Shown piece by piece: positions 17,050 to 25,187 of a stretch of DNA of 64,000 nucleotides. Source of the DNA: Sediminispirochaeta bajacaliforniensis DSM 16054 (GTDB lineage: Bacteria; Spirochaetota; Spirochaetia; DSM-16054; Sediminispirochaetaceae); contig NZ_KB899406.1 of assembly GCF_000378205.1 (NCBI RefSeq), forward strand, positions 248,001 through 312,000. The letters are read 5' to 3'. The notes beneath the pieces were generated by a model. It made no database searches. It saw nothing but the letters and a program-made list of their open reading frames with translations, and was not told where the DNA came from. Numbering within the stretch: position 1 is the first letter of the stretch; each line of letters opens with the position of its first letter. The position numbers were made by a program, and so were the translations under genes.

Positions 17050-18252
17050 CTACATCTCGCTTAGCTGAGGTATGAAGCCGCCGACAAAGGCGTCTCCCAA
17101 TCCAATGGTTGTCACGTTCTGTTCTTCCACCATAACGGAAGGTATACAACATCCTCTATCGCCAACAATTGATGCAAAGGCGTCGGCAAATTTCTTTCCC
17201 GCTTCATCATCCGGAAGTGCGTAGGTTTCTTCGTATTGTGCAGGTTCGTTGAAAGAATCGCCGAAACGGAAACGTGTTGTTGCCATCGTTATACCGCCTT
17301 TGAGACAGGCTGCATAATCTTTTGCATGTTCCCCGTATGCCAGGGCCCAGTATTTGGAATGAATCACCACCAGCGGTATGGCAAACCTCTCTTTGAGGGT
17401 TTTCGCGGCCGCGGCCACTTGTGATGCGTCGAGAAGATCTATATCCTGTTGCAGGTAATCTTTCATTTCATCTTCGTTCAGACTAAAGATATCAATATGT
17501 TCAAAGAGATACTCTTTACAAAGCCGATTTGATGTTTCATCGGCAAAACAGGCATCTTCGTAATAGATCGTTGTTCCCTGTTTTTTTAGTTTGATAAGCT
17601 GCCCTTTCATATAGGAAAGACGCTTTTTGAGAAGCTCATGGTCTTGCATAACATTAAAACCGCTAAGCAAAAATACCCTGGCTTGCGAGAGACAGTTGTC
17701 GAAAAAATCTTCGGAGAGGTTCATGATGCTGTTGTTATAATCATCATCGATGATTATTCTGTTGGCACGCACGGTATGTATGCGAATATCGTTTGCGATA
17801 ATATCCGCATCTGCAGGGTATTGGATGATGAGATGGATATCGAAACTTTCATCTTTATTGCTGCAAACATACGAACAATCCGGCGGCAGCAGTTTCTTTA
17901 TGTGCTCATTCATAGTAACAAGATGCATGCAACTCGTGTAGCCGAGCTTTCTCATCGCAATGGCAGAGCGTGGGCAGGTCCCTCCGATGGTTATCTCATA
18001 GTCGAAGCGTTTGGAAAATTGTAAGGCAGTTTCCGTATCTTCCAGAATACATTCGCCGCCGATTTCAGATTTGATGAAGCGAAGCACATTGATAAGAAGG
18101 TCCTTCTCGTTGAGTATCGGCCTCCTTTCCTCCTTGAGATCCTTTTCATGCACATCATATTCTCTGATGCACTGCTCTAATGCCTCTGGATTCCAGGCCA
18201 ATTCAAAATCGGTATTATTACCTAAACCAAGTCCAATCTTGTGCTGCTGCAA
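17050..18252 (-). CDS. ADP-dependent sugar kinase (ADP-glucokinase/phosphofructokinase family)
   Basis: The 400-residue protein matches the ADP_PFK_GK family: an N-terminal N-D-pair region (GLGNNTDFELAW), a GG-T-xR-AI-AMRKLGY segment near residue 90 where the sugar binds, and a C-terminal GLGDAFVGG whose Asp is the catalytic base of the ribokinase superfamily. Family members use ADP rather than ATP to phosphorylate glucose or fructose 6-phosphate. The family is common in archaea and animals and patchy in bacteria. It sits between two DeoR regulators and opposite an importer and an aldolase, so it probably phosphorylates the imported sugar. The exact substrate and ADP use are inferred. Confidence 0.72.
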   Translation of the reverse strand: MQQHKIGLGLGNNTDFELAWNPEALEQCIREYDVHEKDLKEERRPILNEKDLLINVLRFIKSEIGGECILEDTETALQFSKRFDYEITIGGTCPRSAIAMRKLGYTSCMHLVTMNEHIKKLLPPDCSYVCSNKDESFDIHLIIQYPADADIIANDIRIHTVRANRIIIDDDYNNSIMNLSEDFFDNCLSQARVFLLSGFNVMQDHELLKKRLSYMKGQLIKLKKQGTTIYYEDACFADETSNRLCKEYLFEHIDIFSLNEDEMKDYLQQDIDLLDASQVAAAAKTLKERFAIPLVVIHSKYWALAYGEHAKDYAACLKGGITMATTRFRFGDSFNEPAQYEETYALPDDEAGKKFADAFASIVGDRGCCIPSVMVEEQNVTTIGLGDAFVGGFIPQLSEM

Positions 18253-18279
18253 TTGTCTACCTCCGGTGTTACGCTATCG

Positions 18280-19089
18280 TTAATAGGCTAATCGTACGTC
18301 GATCTGTTTTTGATGAAAGGTTTCCAGATCACGTTTACGGATCTTAGCATCGGTAATGACCGCATCGATGTCGTTGAGATCACTAAACTGGTACAAGGCA
18401 TATTTCCCGATCTTTGAGCTGTCGACGACAATATAGACCTCATTGGCATTTAGTATCATTTGTTTCTTGATCTCGCCCTCCTGAGGATTTGCCGAAAAAC
18501 AACCCTGATCAGGCATGATGCTTGTCGTACTGATGATGGCTTTATCAAGCCTGAAATTCTTGATCATATTGACGGCGATCGGACCGACGGTATTCTGGGT
18601 CTGATACATAAGCTCACCACCGATGATGATGGCCTGGTTTTCTCCAATCCCATTCATGATGATTTCACCGATATGTTGCGAGTTTGTGACCACCATGAGG
18701 TTGTGCCGTGTTTTTGCCAGTTCTTCGGCAATAGCGGTATTGGTACTTCCTCCATCGATCATTAAACTGTCGTGATCATTGACGATCGAGACAACATAGC
18801 GTGCAATCCGCTTTTTTTCTTCGGGATGCTCTTTTGCCCGATGTTCTATTGTGGTGGTTTGCCAAAAGATGGGCTCTTCTCTGTAGATGGCCCCGCCGTG
18901 AGTTCTGTAGAGCTTTTCTTTTGATTCAAGGTATTTTAAATCCCGTCGTATGGTGGCGTCCGTTACATTGAGAAGTTTTGCCAATGCAGATACTTCGATG
19001 CTGGTTTCCTGCATCAGGATTTCCATGATTCGCTCATGACGTTCTTCAGCAAAATTTTTGGAATCTTGCACCGTTATCTCCTTGCGCAC
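18280..19089 (-). CDS. DeoR/GlpR-family repressor (second)
   Basis: The 269-residue protein has a classic DeoR HTH at about residues 12-67 (ERHERIMEILMQE, then NVTDATIRRDLKYLE) and the sensor domain with IDGGSTNTAIAEEL and VVDSSKIGKYALY. It is first in the operon with the ADP-dependent kinase and lies divergent from the importer at 19357. The shared 267-base intergenic region carries an inverted repeat that may be its operator. It is only distantly similar to the DeoR gene at 16269, so the two are not a recent duplication. Confidence 0.9.
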   Translation of the reverse strand: MRKEITVQDSKNFAEERHERIMEILMQETSIEVSALAKLLNVTDATIRRDLKYLESKEKLYRTHGGAIYREEPIFWQTTTIEHRAKEHPEEKKRIARYVVSIVNDHDSLMIDGGSTNTAIAEELAKTRHNLMVVTNSQHIGEIIMNGIGENQAIIIGGELMYQTQNTVGPIAVNMIKNFRLDKAIISTTSIMPDQGCFSANPQEGEIKKQMILNANEVYIVVDSSKIGKYALYQFSDLNDIDAVITDAKIRKRDLETFHQKQIDVRLAY

Positions 19090-19233
19090 TATGGTTAAAC
19101 TGCGAATAAGTGACTCGAATGGTCTTAAGGTTTCACGTATTATAGCAGCATATTTCGAGAAACTTTCAACTAAAAGATAAAGATCCTGATGAAAAGAGTA
19201 TATGAGGCGTTGTCTGATAAGTCAATATAAAAA

Positions 19234-19267
19234 AACACATAACGAAAATAATCTGTTTATATGTGTT
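19234..19267. promoter_or_regulatory. Inverted repeat in the divergent DeoR/importer region
   Basis: AACACATA at 19234-19241 is repeated inverted as TATGTGTT at 19260-19267 around an AT-rich 18-base centre. It lies immediately upstream of the importer promoter (19277-19304), between two divergent units, which suits an operator for one of the adjacent DeoR regulators. Confidence 0.45.
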
Positions 19268-19276
19268 CGTTTTTTC

Positions 19277-19304
19277 TTGACAACTCAAGGTGATAGGGTA
19301 TAAT
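19277..19304 (+). promoter_or_regulatory. Promoter of the second importer operon
   Basis: TTGACA at 19277-19282 and TATAAT at 19299-19304 are both perfect consensus boxes with a 16-base spacer. Transcription should begin near 19311. Confidence 0.75.
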
Positions 19305-19356
19305 TGTCACCAACACTTGCTCTATGGGAGTGAAAAACGGTTTTGAGGAGAAGGAA

Positions 19357-20616
19357 ATGAAAAAAATTCTACTTACGACATTTTTGTTTCTGCTTACTTT
19401 TTCTTTTGTGTTCGCAAACGGAGCACAGGAAAAAAGTGGGGCCGGCGATCAGGAGATCGTTCTGGAATTTATGCAGTGGTGGGAACCTGAAATGCTTCCG
19501 GGCGCAATGGAGAAGATTTGCAGTGATTATGAAGCATCCCATCCCGGAATCAAGATAAAAAGAATTTCCAAGCCCTATGCCGAGGTTCAAAGTCAGGTAA
19601 CAATCGGTGCTGCTGCAGGGACTTTGAGTGACGTTTTGGGTTGTGATCCTACCTGGATTTACAATTTGGTCAAGCAAAATGCGGTACTGCCCCTTGATGA
19701 ATTTATCCAGGGTGATAACTACGATGAATCCCAATTGGCCAGTATCAGTGTATTGGACGGCAAAAAGTACCTCATCAACGTCGAAAACTTTGTATACCCC
19801 ATGTTCTACAATGTTGATATGTTTAAAGAAGCCGGAATAGAGAGCTTCCCCGAAACACACAGCGAATTCATTGAGGTGTGCAAGAAGTTGACCGATCCTT
19901 CTAAAAACCAGTATGGTTGGGACATGTCGCTGTCGTTACAGAATCCGACCGGTATTCAGAATGACATCATGGCATTGGTTTGGGCGAGTGGCGATACCGG
20001 ACTGCCGAACCCAAACAACGAGGGTGTCAAGACGGTTTTTAATCTTGTGAATACCTTGTATCAGCAGGGGCTTATTGTACCGGGATCCATGACTGCCCAG
20101 GAACAAGATAAAGTTGAGCATTTTGTTAACGGCAGGACCGCAACCATGATCGATTCGCTTGCGCATATCAACATGATTCGTTCCAGAAACTCCGGATTCA
20201 ATTTCGACATTGCCTTGCCTCCCGCAAAGGACGGTTATACCGGAAAGCATATTCTGGATTGTGCCGCTTGGGGTGTAACCATTTCAAAAACTTCCAAACA
20301 TCCCAAAGAAGCCTGGGAATTTGTTAAGTATCTTATGAGCCCTGAGGTCAACTCTTTCATTGCCGACAGCGTCAATGCCTTCCCGGGAAACATTAATGGT
20401 GATCCGAGCTGGGTCAAGGAAGATGCGATGAATGAGAAGGCTTTCAAGCTGTATCAGGAAAATGGGGTACGGAACGAATTCCAGGGTGCTCCCGAGGCGA
20501 ACAACCTTATGCGGCTTATGTCGGAACAACTCCAGGCGCTTCTCAATGGAAAGAAGTCCGTCGATGAGGCTCTTGCCGCGACGAGTGCTGCTTGGGAAAA
20601 GGTTTATTCGAAATAA
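19357..20616 (+). CDS. CUT1-family sugar ABC transporter, substrate-binding protein
   Basis: The 419-residue protein has a signal peptide (residues 1-20, ending FVFANG) followed by AQEKSG and a UgpB/MalE-like solute-binding fold beginning VLEFMQWWEPEMLPGAMEKI. It carries no lipobox cysteine. ATG 19357 is preceded by GAGGAGAAGG; an upstream frame from 19324 lacks a signal peptide at its start. It is the first gene of an operon with two permeases and a class II aldolase, divergent from a sugar kinase. The substrate is presumably a sugar or sugar alcohol that yields an aldolase substrate after phosphorylation. Confidence 0.9.
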   Translation: MKKILLTTFLFLLTFSFVFANGAQEKSGAGDQEIVLEFMQWWEPEMLPGAMEKICSDYEASHPGIKIKRISKPYAEVQSQVTIGAAAGTLSDVLGCDPTWIYNLVKQNAVLPLDEFIQGDNYDESQLASISVLDGKKYLINVENFVYPMFYNVDMFKEAGIESFPETHSEFIEVCKKLTDPSKNQYGWDMSLSLQNPTGIQNDIMALVWASGDTGLPNPNNEGVKTVFNLVNTLYQQGLIVPGSMTAQEQDKVEHFVNGRTATMIDSLAHINMIRSRNSGFNFDIALPPAKDGYTGKHILDCAAWGVTISKTSKHPKEAWEFVKYLMSPEVNSFIADSVNAFPGNINGDPSWVKEDAMNEKAFKLYQENGVRNEFQGAPEANNLMRLMSEQLQALLNGKKSVDEALAATSAAWEKVYSK

Positions 20617-20688
20617 AACCGATAATGGTTTACGACAGGAGAAGGGGAGACCTTTCTCCTGCCTTATGTTAAGGATGCGGAAATAGTA

Positions 20689-21582
20689 ATGCTTAATCGA
20701 ACACTATTGCTTGACAGACGAAAGAAATTAATCGAGCCCTATCTCTTTATCATCCCTGCGCTCCTTTTTTTATTCCTTCTGATGTTTTTTCCAATTTCTC
20801 AAGTTTTGCGATACAGCCTGATGGATAATGTCATCACCAATCCTGATCCCCAATTCGTGGGGCTGGCGCATTACAAAGAGGTTCTATCTGATGCCATTTT
20901 TAGATCCAGCGTTTTGCATACACTCTTTTTTGCTTTTTTTAGTGTTCTGTTTCACTTGATATTGGGCATGCTGTTTGCAAATCTGCTGAATGCTGATATT
21001 AATCCCTCCCTGCGAGCGGTATTACGTGTTATCTTCATTTTCCCCTGGCTGTTCACGCCGGCAATTATCGCCATTATCTGGCGACTTATTCTCGATCCTC
21101 TTGGAATCGTAAATTACATATTGGCAAGCATCGGCGCCATTAGTGGTGTTGTTGAATGGCTGAGCAACGAAAAAACAGCACTTCTTGTTTTAACCTTTAT
21201 CAATATATGGAACGGTTACCCTTTTTATATGGTCAGCCTTTTGGCGGGGCTTCAAGGCGTCCCCAACCAGCAATACGAAGCTGCTTTGATCGACGGTGCC
21301 AACGGACGGCAGCGTTTCCTGTTTATCACAATTCCTCATTTGATGCCCATCATATTGAGTCTTAGTATTCTTGATTTCATATGGACGATGCAGGTCTTCC
21401 CGCTTATTTGGATGACAACAGGCGGTGGTCCCGGTCATGCGACGGAAGTGATGGCGACATACACGTATAAGCTGACATTCCTGCAGTTTGAATTCTCGAA
21501 AGCATCAGCATCGGCGATGGTGATATTGTTGCTGTCGATGCTTATGTCGATCTTCTATGTGCGGCAACAAAGGATACGGTGA
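20689..21582 (+). CDS. Sugar ABC transporter permease (UgpA type)
   Basis: The 297-residue protein has six predicted membrane helices and the ATPase-contact loop EAALIDGANGRQRFLFITIP near residue 200. It follows the binding-protein gene after a 72-base gap and overlaps the next permease by 4 bases. It forms half of the inner-membrane pore of the importer. Confidence 0.9.
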   Translation: MLNRTLLLDRRKKLIEPYLFIIPALLFLFLLMFFPISQVLRYSLMDNVITNPDPQFVGLAHYKEVLSDAIFRSSVLHTLFFAFFSVLFHLILGMLFANLLNADINPSLRAVLRVIFIFPWLFTPAIIAIIWRLILDPLGIVNYILASIGAISGVVEWLSNEKTALLVLTFINIWNGYPFYMVSLLAGLQGVPNQQYEAALIDGANGRQRFLFITIPHLMPIILSLSILDFIWTMQVFPLIWMTTGGGPGHATEVMATYTYKLTFLQFEFSKASASAMVILLLSMLMSIFYVRQQRIR

Positions 21583-22430
21583 GTATGACACATTCGATAA
21601 AAAAGCAAAGCATGGGCAGAAAGATCGTCACCTATTTTTTCTTATTGCTTGGGGTCGTCTTCGCGGCATTTCCGGTTGTTTGGCTGATCTCCATGTCGAT
21701 GCGGCCGAATGGAGAGGTCTTTGCTACTCCACCGAGTGTAATCCCTAAAGTACTTACCTTGGGTGCCTACGCAAAGATTTTTGCAAGCCCGGAGAAGATT
21801 CGATTTTTTATAAACAGCTATGTGGTGGCCCTTATTGTTACCGCGTGTACGTTGTTTATCGCAATGTTGACGGCTTATTCATTTTCCCGTTTTACCTTTA
21901 AAGGGAAAAAGCTTATCAATATGCTGATCATTGGAACACAAACAGTTCCTCCTATATCATTGATGATTCCCTATTTCGGTATGATGGTAGCCTATAGGCT
22001 CTACGATACCTACTTTGCATTAATTTTTACCTATTTGGCTTTGACCTTGCCCTATGCAATTTTAATGATGACAGGTTTTTTTAATACATTGCCGAAGGCT
22101 CTTGATGAGGCGGTATTAATCGATGGAGGTTCCCGGCTTTTGACCCTGTTTCGGGTTATCGTTCCGATATCCCTGCCTGGAATCGTCTCCACGGGATTGT
22201 ATACATTTTTGTTATCATGGAATGAGTTTCTATTTGCATTGACATTGACGAAAAGCAATGAAATGGCGACTGTCCCAATTGGTATACAGCTGCTTATGGG
22301 ACAGCATACATATGAGTGGAACGAGATGATGGCTATGAGCTTTTTGGGCAGTTTGCCTATTATGATATTGTTTTTGATTTTTCAGAGATACTTTTTGGCA
22401 GGTATGTCTGCCGGTTCTGTGAAAAGCTAG
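21579..22430 (+). CDS. Sugar ABC transporter permease (UgpE type)
   Basis: The 283-residue protein has six membrane helices and the contact loop DEAVLIDGGSRLLTLFRVIVP. Its C-terminal MSAGSVKS is the usual ending of the MalG-like branch. It is translationally coupled to the preceding permease. No ATPase gene follows; the next gene encodes an aldolase. Confidence 0.9.
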   Translation: MSMTHSIKKQSMGRKIVTYFFLLLGVVFAAFPVVWLISMSMRPNGEVFATPPSVIPKVLTLGAYAKIFASPEKIRFFINSYVVALIVTACTLFIAMLTAYSFSRFTFKGKKLINMLIIGTQTVPPISLMIPYFGMMVAYRLYDTYFALIFTYLALTLPYAILMMTGFFNTLPKALDEAVLIDGGSRLLTLFRVIVPISLPGIVSTGLYTFLLSWNEFLFALTLTKSNEMATVPIGIQLLMGQHTYEWNEMMAMSFLGSLPIMILFLIFQRYFLAGMSAGSVKS

Positions 22431-22468
22431 TCGTAAGAAATAATATAATTTTTTTAAGGAGTACATCG

Positions 22469-23332
22469 ATGTTGATGACGATGAAAGAGCTGCTGGGTAT
22501 TGCAAAAAAGCACAATTTTGCGGTTCCCGCTTTTAACACAAGCAGCAGTATGATTTTAAATGGATTACTTGAGGCATGCGAAGAAAAGCAGGCTCCGGTA
22601 ATTGTTGCTATCCATCCAGATGAGCTGGAGTTTGTTCGTGATAGTTTCCTGAAGTTTGTCATTGACGAAGCACATAAGGCTTCCTTTCCCGTTTGTATCC
22701 ATCTTGATCATGGAGCTTCCTTTTCTCAGGTCATGCGGGCAATTCAGTCGGGCTTTACCTCTGTCATGATAGACTCTTCCGCCTTACCTTTCGAAAAGAA
22801 TGTTGAGGTGACCCAAAAGGTTGTCGAGGCCGCCCATGCGGTAAACGTCAGTGTCGAAGCAGAACTCGGTACCATCGGAGGAACGGGAGAAGGCGGTATC
22901 GCCAGTACCGACAATATCATTTTCACTCAGCCTGAAGATGTGAAAGCCTTTGTCGAGGCTACCGATGTCGACACCCTGGCAATTGCAATTGGGACAGGAC
23001 ACGGACTTTATCCCAAAGATGTTAAGCCGAAATTACGGATAGATCTTCTTAAGGAGATACGAGCGGTAACCGATGTGCCACTGGTTTTACATGGTGGTTC
23101 CGATAATCCCGATAGTGAAATCGCCGAGGCCGTTAAAAACGGCGTGCAGAAGATCAATATCTCCAGCGATATAAAAACGGCCTTCTATAAGAAATGCCGT
23201 GAAGTATTGCAGGATCAGGCCCTGCGGGAACCGGGAGATATCTATCCTCCCTGTATCGCGGCGATGAAGCAGGTCATGTATCATAAGATTGATTTGTTTA
23301 ATGATGCCGATAAGGTGAAATACTATAAATAA
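22469..23332 (+). CDS. Class II ketose-bisphosphate aldolase (FbaA/GatY/KbaY type)
   Basis: The 287-residue protein has the family landmarks: VPAFNTSSS near the start, the zinc ligand region HLDHGASF near residue 80, EAELGTIGG, the GTGHGLYP zinc/phosphate region and the LHGGSDNP loop. Such enzymes split fructose-, tagatose- or related 1,6-bisphosphates into dihydroxyacetone phosphate and an aldehyde. ATG 22469 has AAGGAG seven bases upstream. It closes the importer operon and is followed by a strong terminator. Together with the kinase at 17050 it outlines an import, phosphorylate and cleave pathway; the precise sugar is unknown. Confidence 0.92.
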   Translation: MLMTMKELLGIAKKHNFAVPAFNTSSSMILNGLLEACEEKQAPVIVAIHPDELEFVRDSFLKFVIDEAHKASFPVCIHLDHGASFSQVMRAIQSGFTSVMIDSSALPFEKNVEVTQKVVEAAHAVNVSVEAELGTIGGTGEGGIASTDNIIFTQPEDVKAFVEATDVDTLAIAIGTGHGLYPKDVKPKLRIDLLKEIRAVTDVPLVLHGGSDNPDSEIAEAVKNGVQKINISSDIKTAFYKKCREVLQDQALREPGDIYPPCIAAMKQVMYHKIDLFNDADKVKYYK

Positions 23333-23357
23333 GATCATCCGTTTGATTCTTATCATG

Positions 23358-23389
23358 AGGCTGTTGCACTTCGCTGCAACAGCCTTTTT
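23358..23389 (+). terminator. Intrinsic terminator of the importer-aldolase operon
   Basis: AGGCTGTTGCA (23358-23368) pairs perfectly with TGCAACAGCCT (23375-23385) around the six-base loop CTTCGC, followed by TTTTT. It lies 25 bases after the aldolase stop. Confidence 0.92.
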
Positions 23390-23392
23390 GTG

Positions 23393-23755
23393 TTACCGAT
23401 AAGCCTTCATGAACGGTAATCGCTCTGATGAGGCAGCTATGACAGAGCGAAACATTTTTGGGGACATTCCCGGCCAGCTTTTATAAGCCCGCTGAAAAGA
23501 GGAAACATCACTATAGGCCAGCAGATAGGACACTTCTGCAATGGTTATTTCAGATGTGTCGAGATAATAATCAGCAAGTTCCCGTCGTGTTTTGCTAAAA
23601 ATTGATTGAAAGCTGGAACCCTCTTCCTGTAGTTTTCTCTGTAACGATCGTTTGCTCATCGCAAGCCGTTTTGAAGCCTCTTCCACAAAGGCCTCTCCGT
23701 TCGGCAACATTTCCAGCAAAATAATCCCGAACATAGGATCAGCAGCGTTTTTCAA
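23393..23755 (-). pseudogene. AraC-family regulator remnant (DNA-binding domain only)
   Basis: The 120-residue frame covers only an AraC HTH pair (SKRSLQRKLQEEGSSFQSIF, then IAEVSYLLAYSDVSSFQRAYKSW) with a few residues before it. Regulators with this kind of HTH are usually about 320-340 residues, so the ligand-binding part is missing. The only candidate starts are a TTG at 23753-23755 or an internal ATG, neither with a good ribosome binding site. I read it as a truncated remnant; a functional stand-alone HTH is possible. Confidence 0.6.
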
Positions 23756-23843
23756 GGAGAAATGAATTGTCCTAAATTTTTATAAAAGTGGATACCAGGG
23801 AGGTATGCTACCGAGGTCTGGTATCCGCTCTTGCTCGTTCATT

Positions 23844-25025
23844 TTACGGTAAATAATATTTTCGTAAAACCTTTCTAAGATTAATAGATTTGTTTTTTAT
23901 GCATAGTTTCATGCGAATGGCCTGGCGATAATTTTCTACGGTGCGTTCCGAGAGATTCATAATACTGCCGATTTCTTTTGAAGTGTATCCTTGTGTAATA
24001 AGATGCGAGATTTTGAGCTCGTTGGGAGAGAGCTTTTCTAAAAGTTCGATCGGAACGACTTGCATCGACTCAAAGCACTGTTTAATGATATCCACGGTCT
24101 TGATCTGATTTGCCGCATTGAGTTCATTTAATTGCTTAATCATGGGAAGTATCACCTTATACATTGTATTGGAAACAGTGTACTTTTGATCATCATACTT
24201 GGAATGTGTTTTATTCATGAAAGTCGATAAGGTTTGATTAAGCGATTCAAGATTTTTTGATGTATGCCTCAACTCTTCGGAAAGCTGTTCGTGCTGAGTG
24301 ACATTGCGAATAAAGCCGATAAACTGGTTGCGTGATTTCCAGTACATGCATCTTACATCGACATCTATTAACTCACCTTCCTTTGTCCTATGCCTTGTTT
24401 TTAGATTTCTTGTTTCTTGGCTTACCATTCCCTGCAGGAAAAAATCCATTATTTTCTGTCCTTCTATGGCATCTATTTCGGCAATTCTTTTATGAAGCAG
24501 CTCTTCTCTTGAATAGTGAAGCATCCTACACGCGTTCATATTACAATCAACTATTTCTCCCTCAAAATTTATAAGCCAATATGCATCATGAATCGCTTCT
24601 GTTAAAAAATGGTAATGCTCTTGTCTCTTTGAAAGATGGTACAGGGTTTCTTGCTGTTCATTAATGTCGACTATCGTCCCCAAGGCATAACGTATTCTTT
24701 TTTGATTATCCCGAATGATTGATACGCTTGCGAAAACCTCGAAAACAGAATTGTCGTTATCGACTGCAGTTAGCTTTCCCGACCAATTACTACCTTCCTT
24801 GATTACTGTTTTTATTTCTTCATCTGTTTGTTTTTCTTTTAGAAGAAAAGAAGCATGCCTGCCTATTACATCACATGGATTATTGAACTTCCATAACTGC
24901 AAAAAAGAATTATTTACGTCCATCACACAGCCTTTTGCATCAACTAAGATGAGGGCATAGGCAGTCGTCCTGAAAACTTTTTTGTAAACATCAAGGTCGA
25001 CAGTATCCTTTTCATTGCTTCCCAT
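23844..25025 (-). CDS. PAS-PAS-LuxR transcriptional regulator
   Basis: The 393-residue soluble protein has two PAS domains (about residues 14-125 and 138-250), a coiled linker and a C-terminal LuxR HTH (about 325-385, with LSPNELKISHLITQGYTSKEIGSIMNLSERTVENYR; shown in two parts because the second begins at YTSKEIG). It lacks a receiver domain, so its input is probably a small molecule or redox signal bound by PAS. It lies upstream of, and in the same orientation as, no gene it obviously controls; the MCP and HD-GYP genes follow it at higher coordinates on the same strand. Confidence 0.85.
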   Translation of the reverse strand: MGSNEKDTVDLDVYKKVFRTTAYALILVDAKGCVMDVNNSFLQLWKFNNPCDVIGRHASFLLKEKQTDEEIKTVIKEGSNWSGKLTAVDNDNSVFEVFASVSIIRDNQKRIRYALGTIVDINEQQETLYHLSKRQEHYHFLTEAIHDAYWLINFEGEIVDCNMNACRMLHYSREELLHKRIAEIDAIEGQKIMDFFLQGMVSQETRNLKTRHRTKEGELIDVDVRCMYWKSRNQFIGFIRNVTQHEQLSEELRHTSKNLESLNQTLSTFMNKTHSKYDDQKYTVSNTMYKVILPMIKQLNELNAANQIKTVDIIKQCFESMQVVPIELLEKLSPNELKISHLITQGYTSKEIGSIMNLSERTVENYRQAIRMKLCIKNKSINLRKVLRKYYLP

Positions 25026-25187
25026 AGTAATACTCCTTGGGATAGTTAAACCGATTTAGGTTCGCACATGTATAGGATGAGGCCTTATCCTGAGGATGTG
25101 TTAAGGTAACTTGTATGGGATGAGAAGAGCTGTCAATAGTATTGGGAATTTAGATGAACGGAAGATCGATTCCTTTTCCCGGTACAA

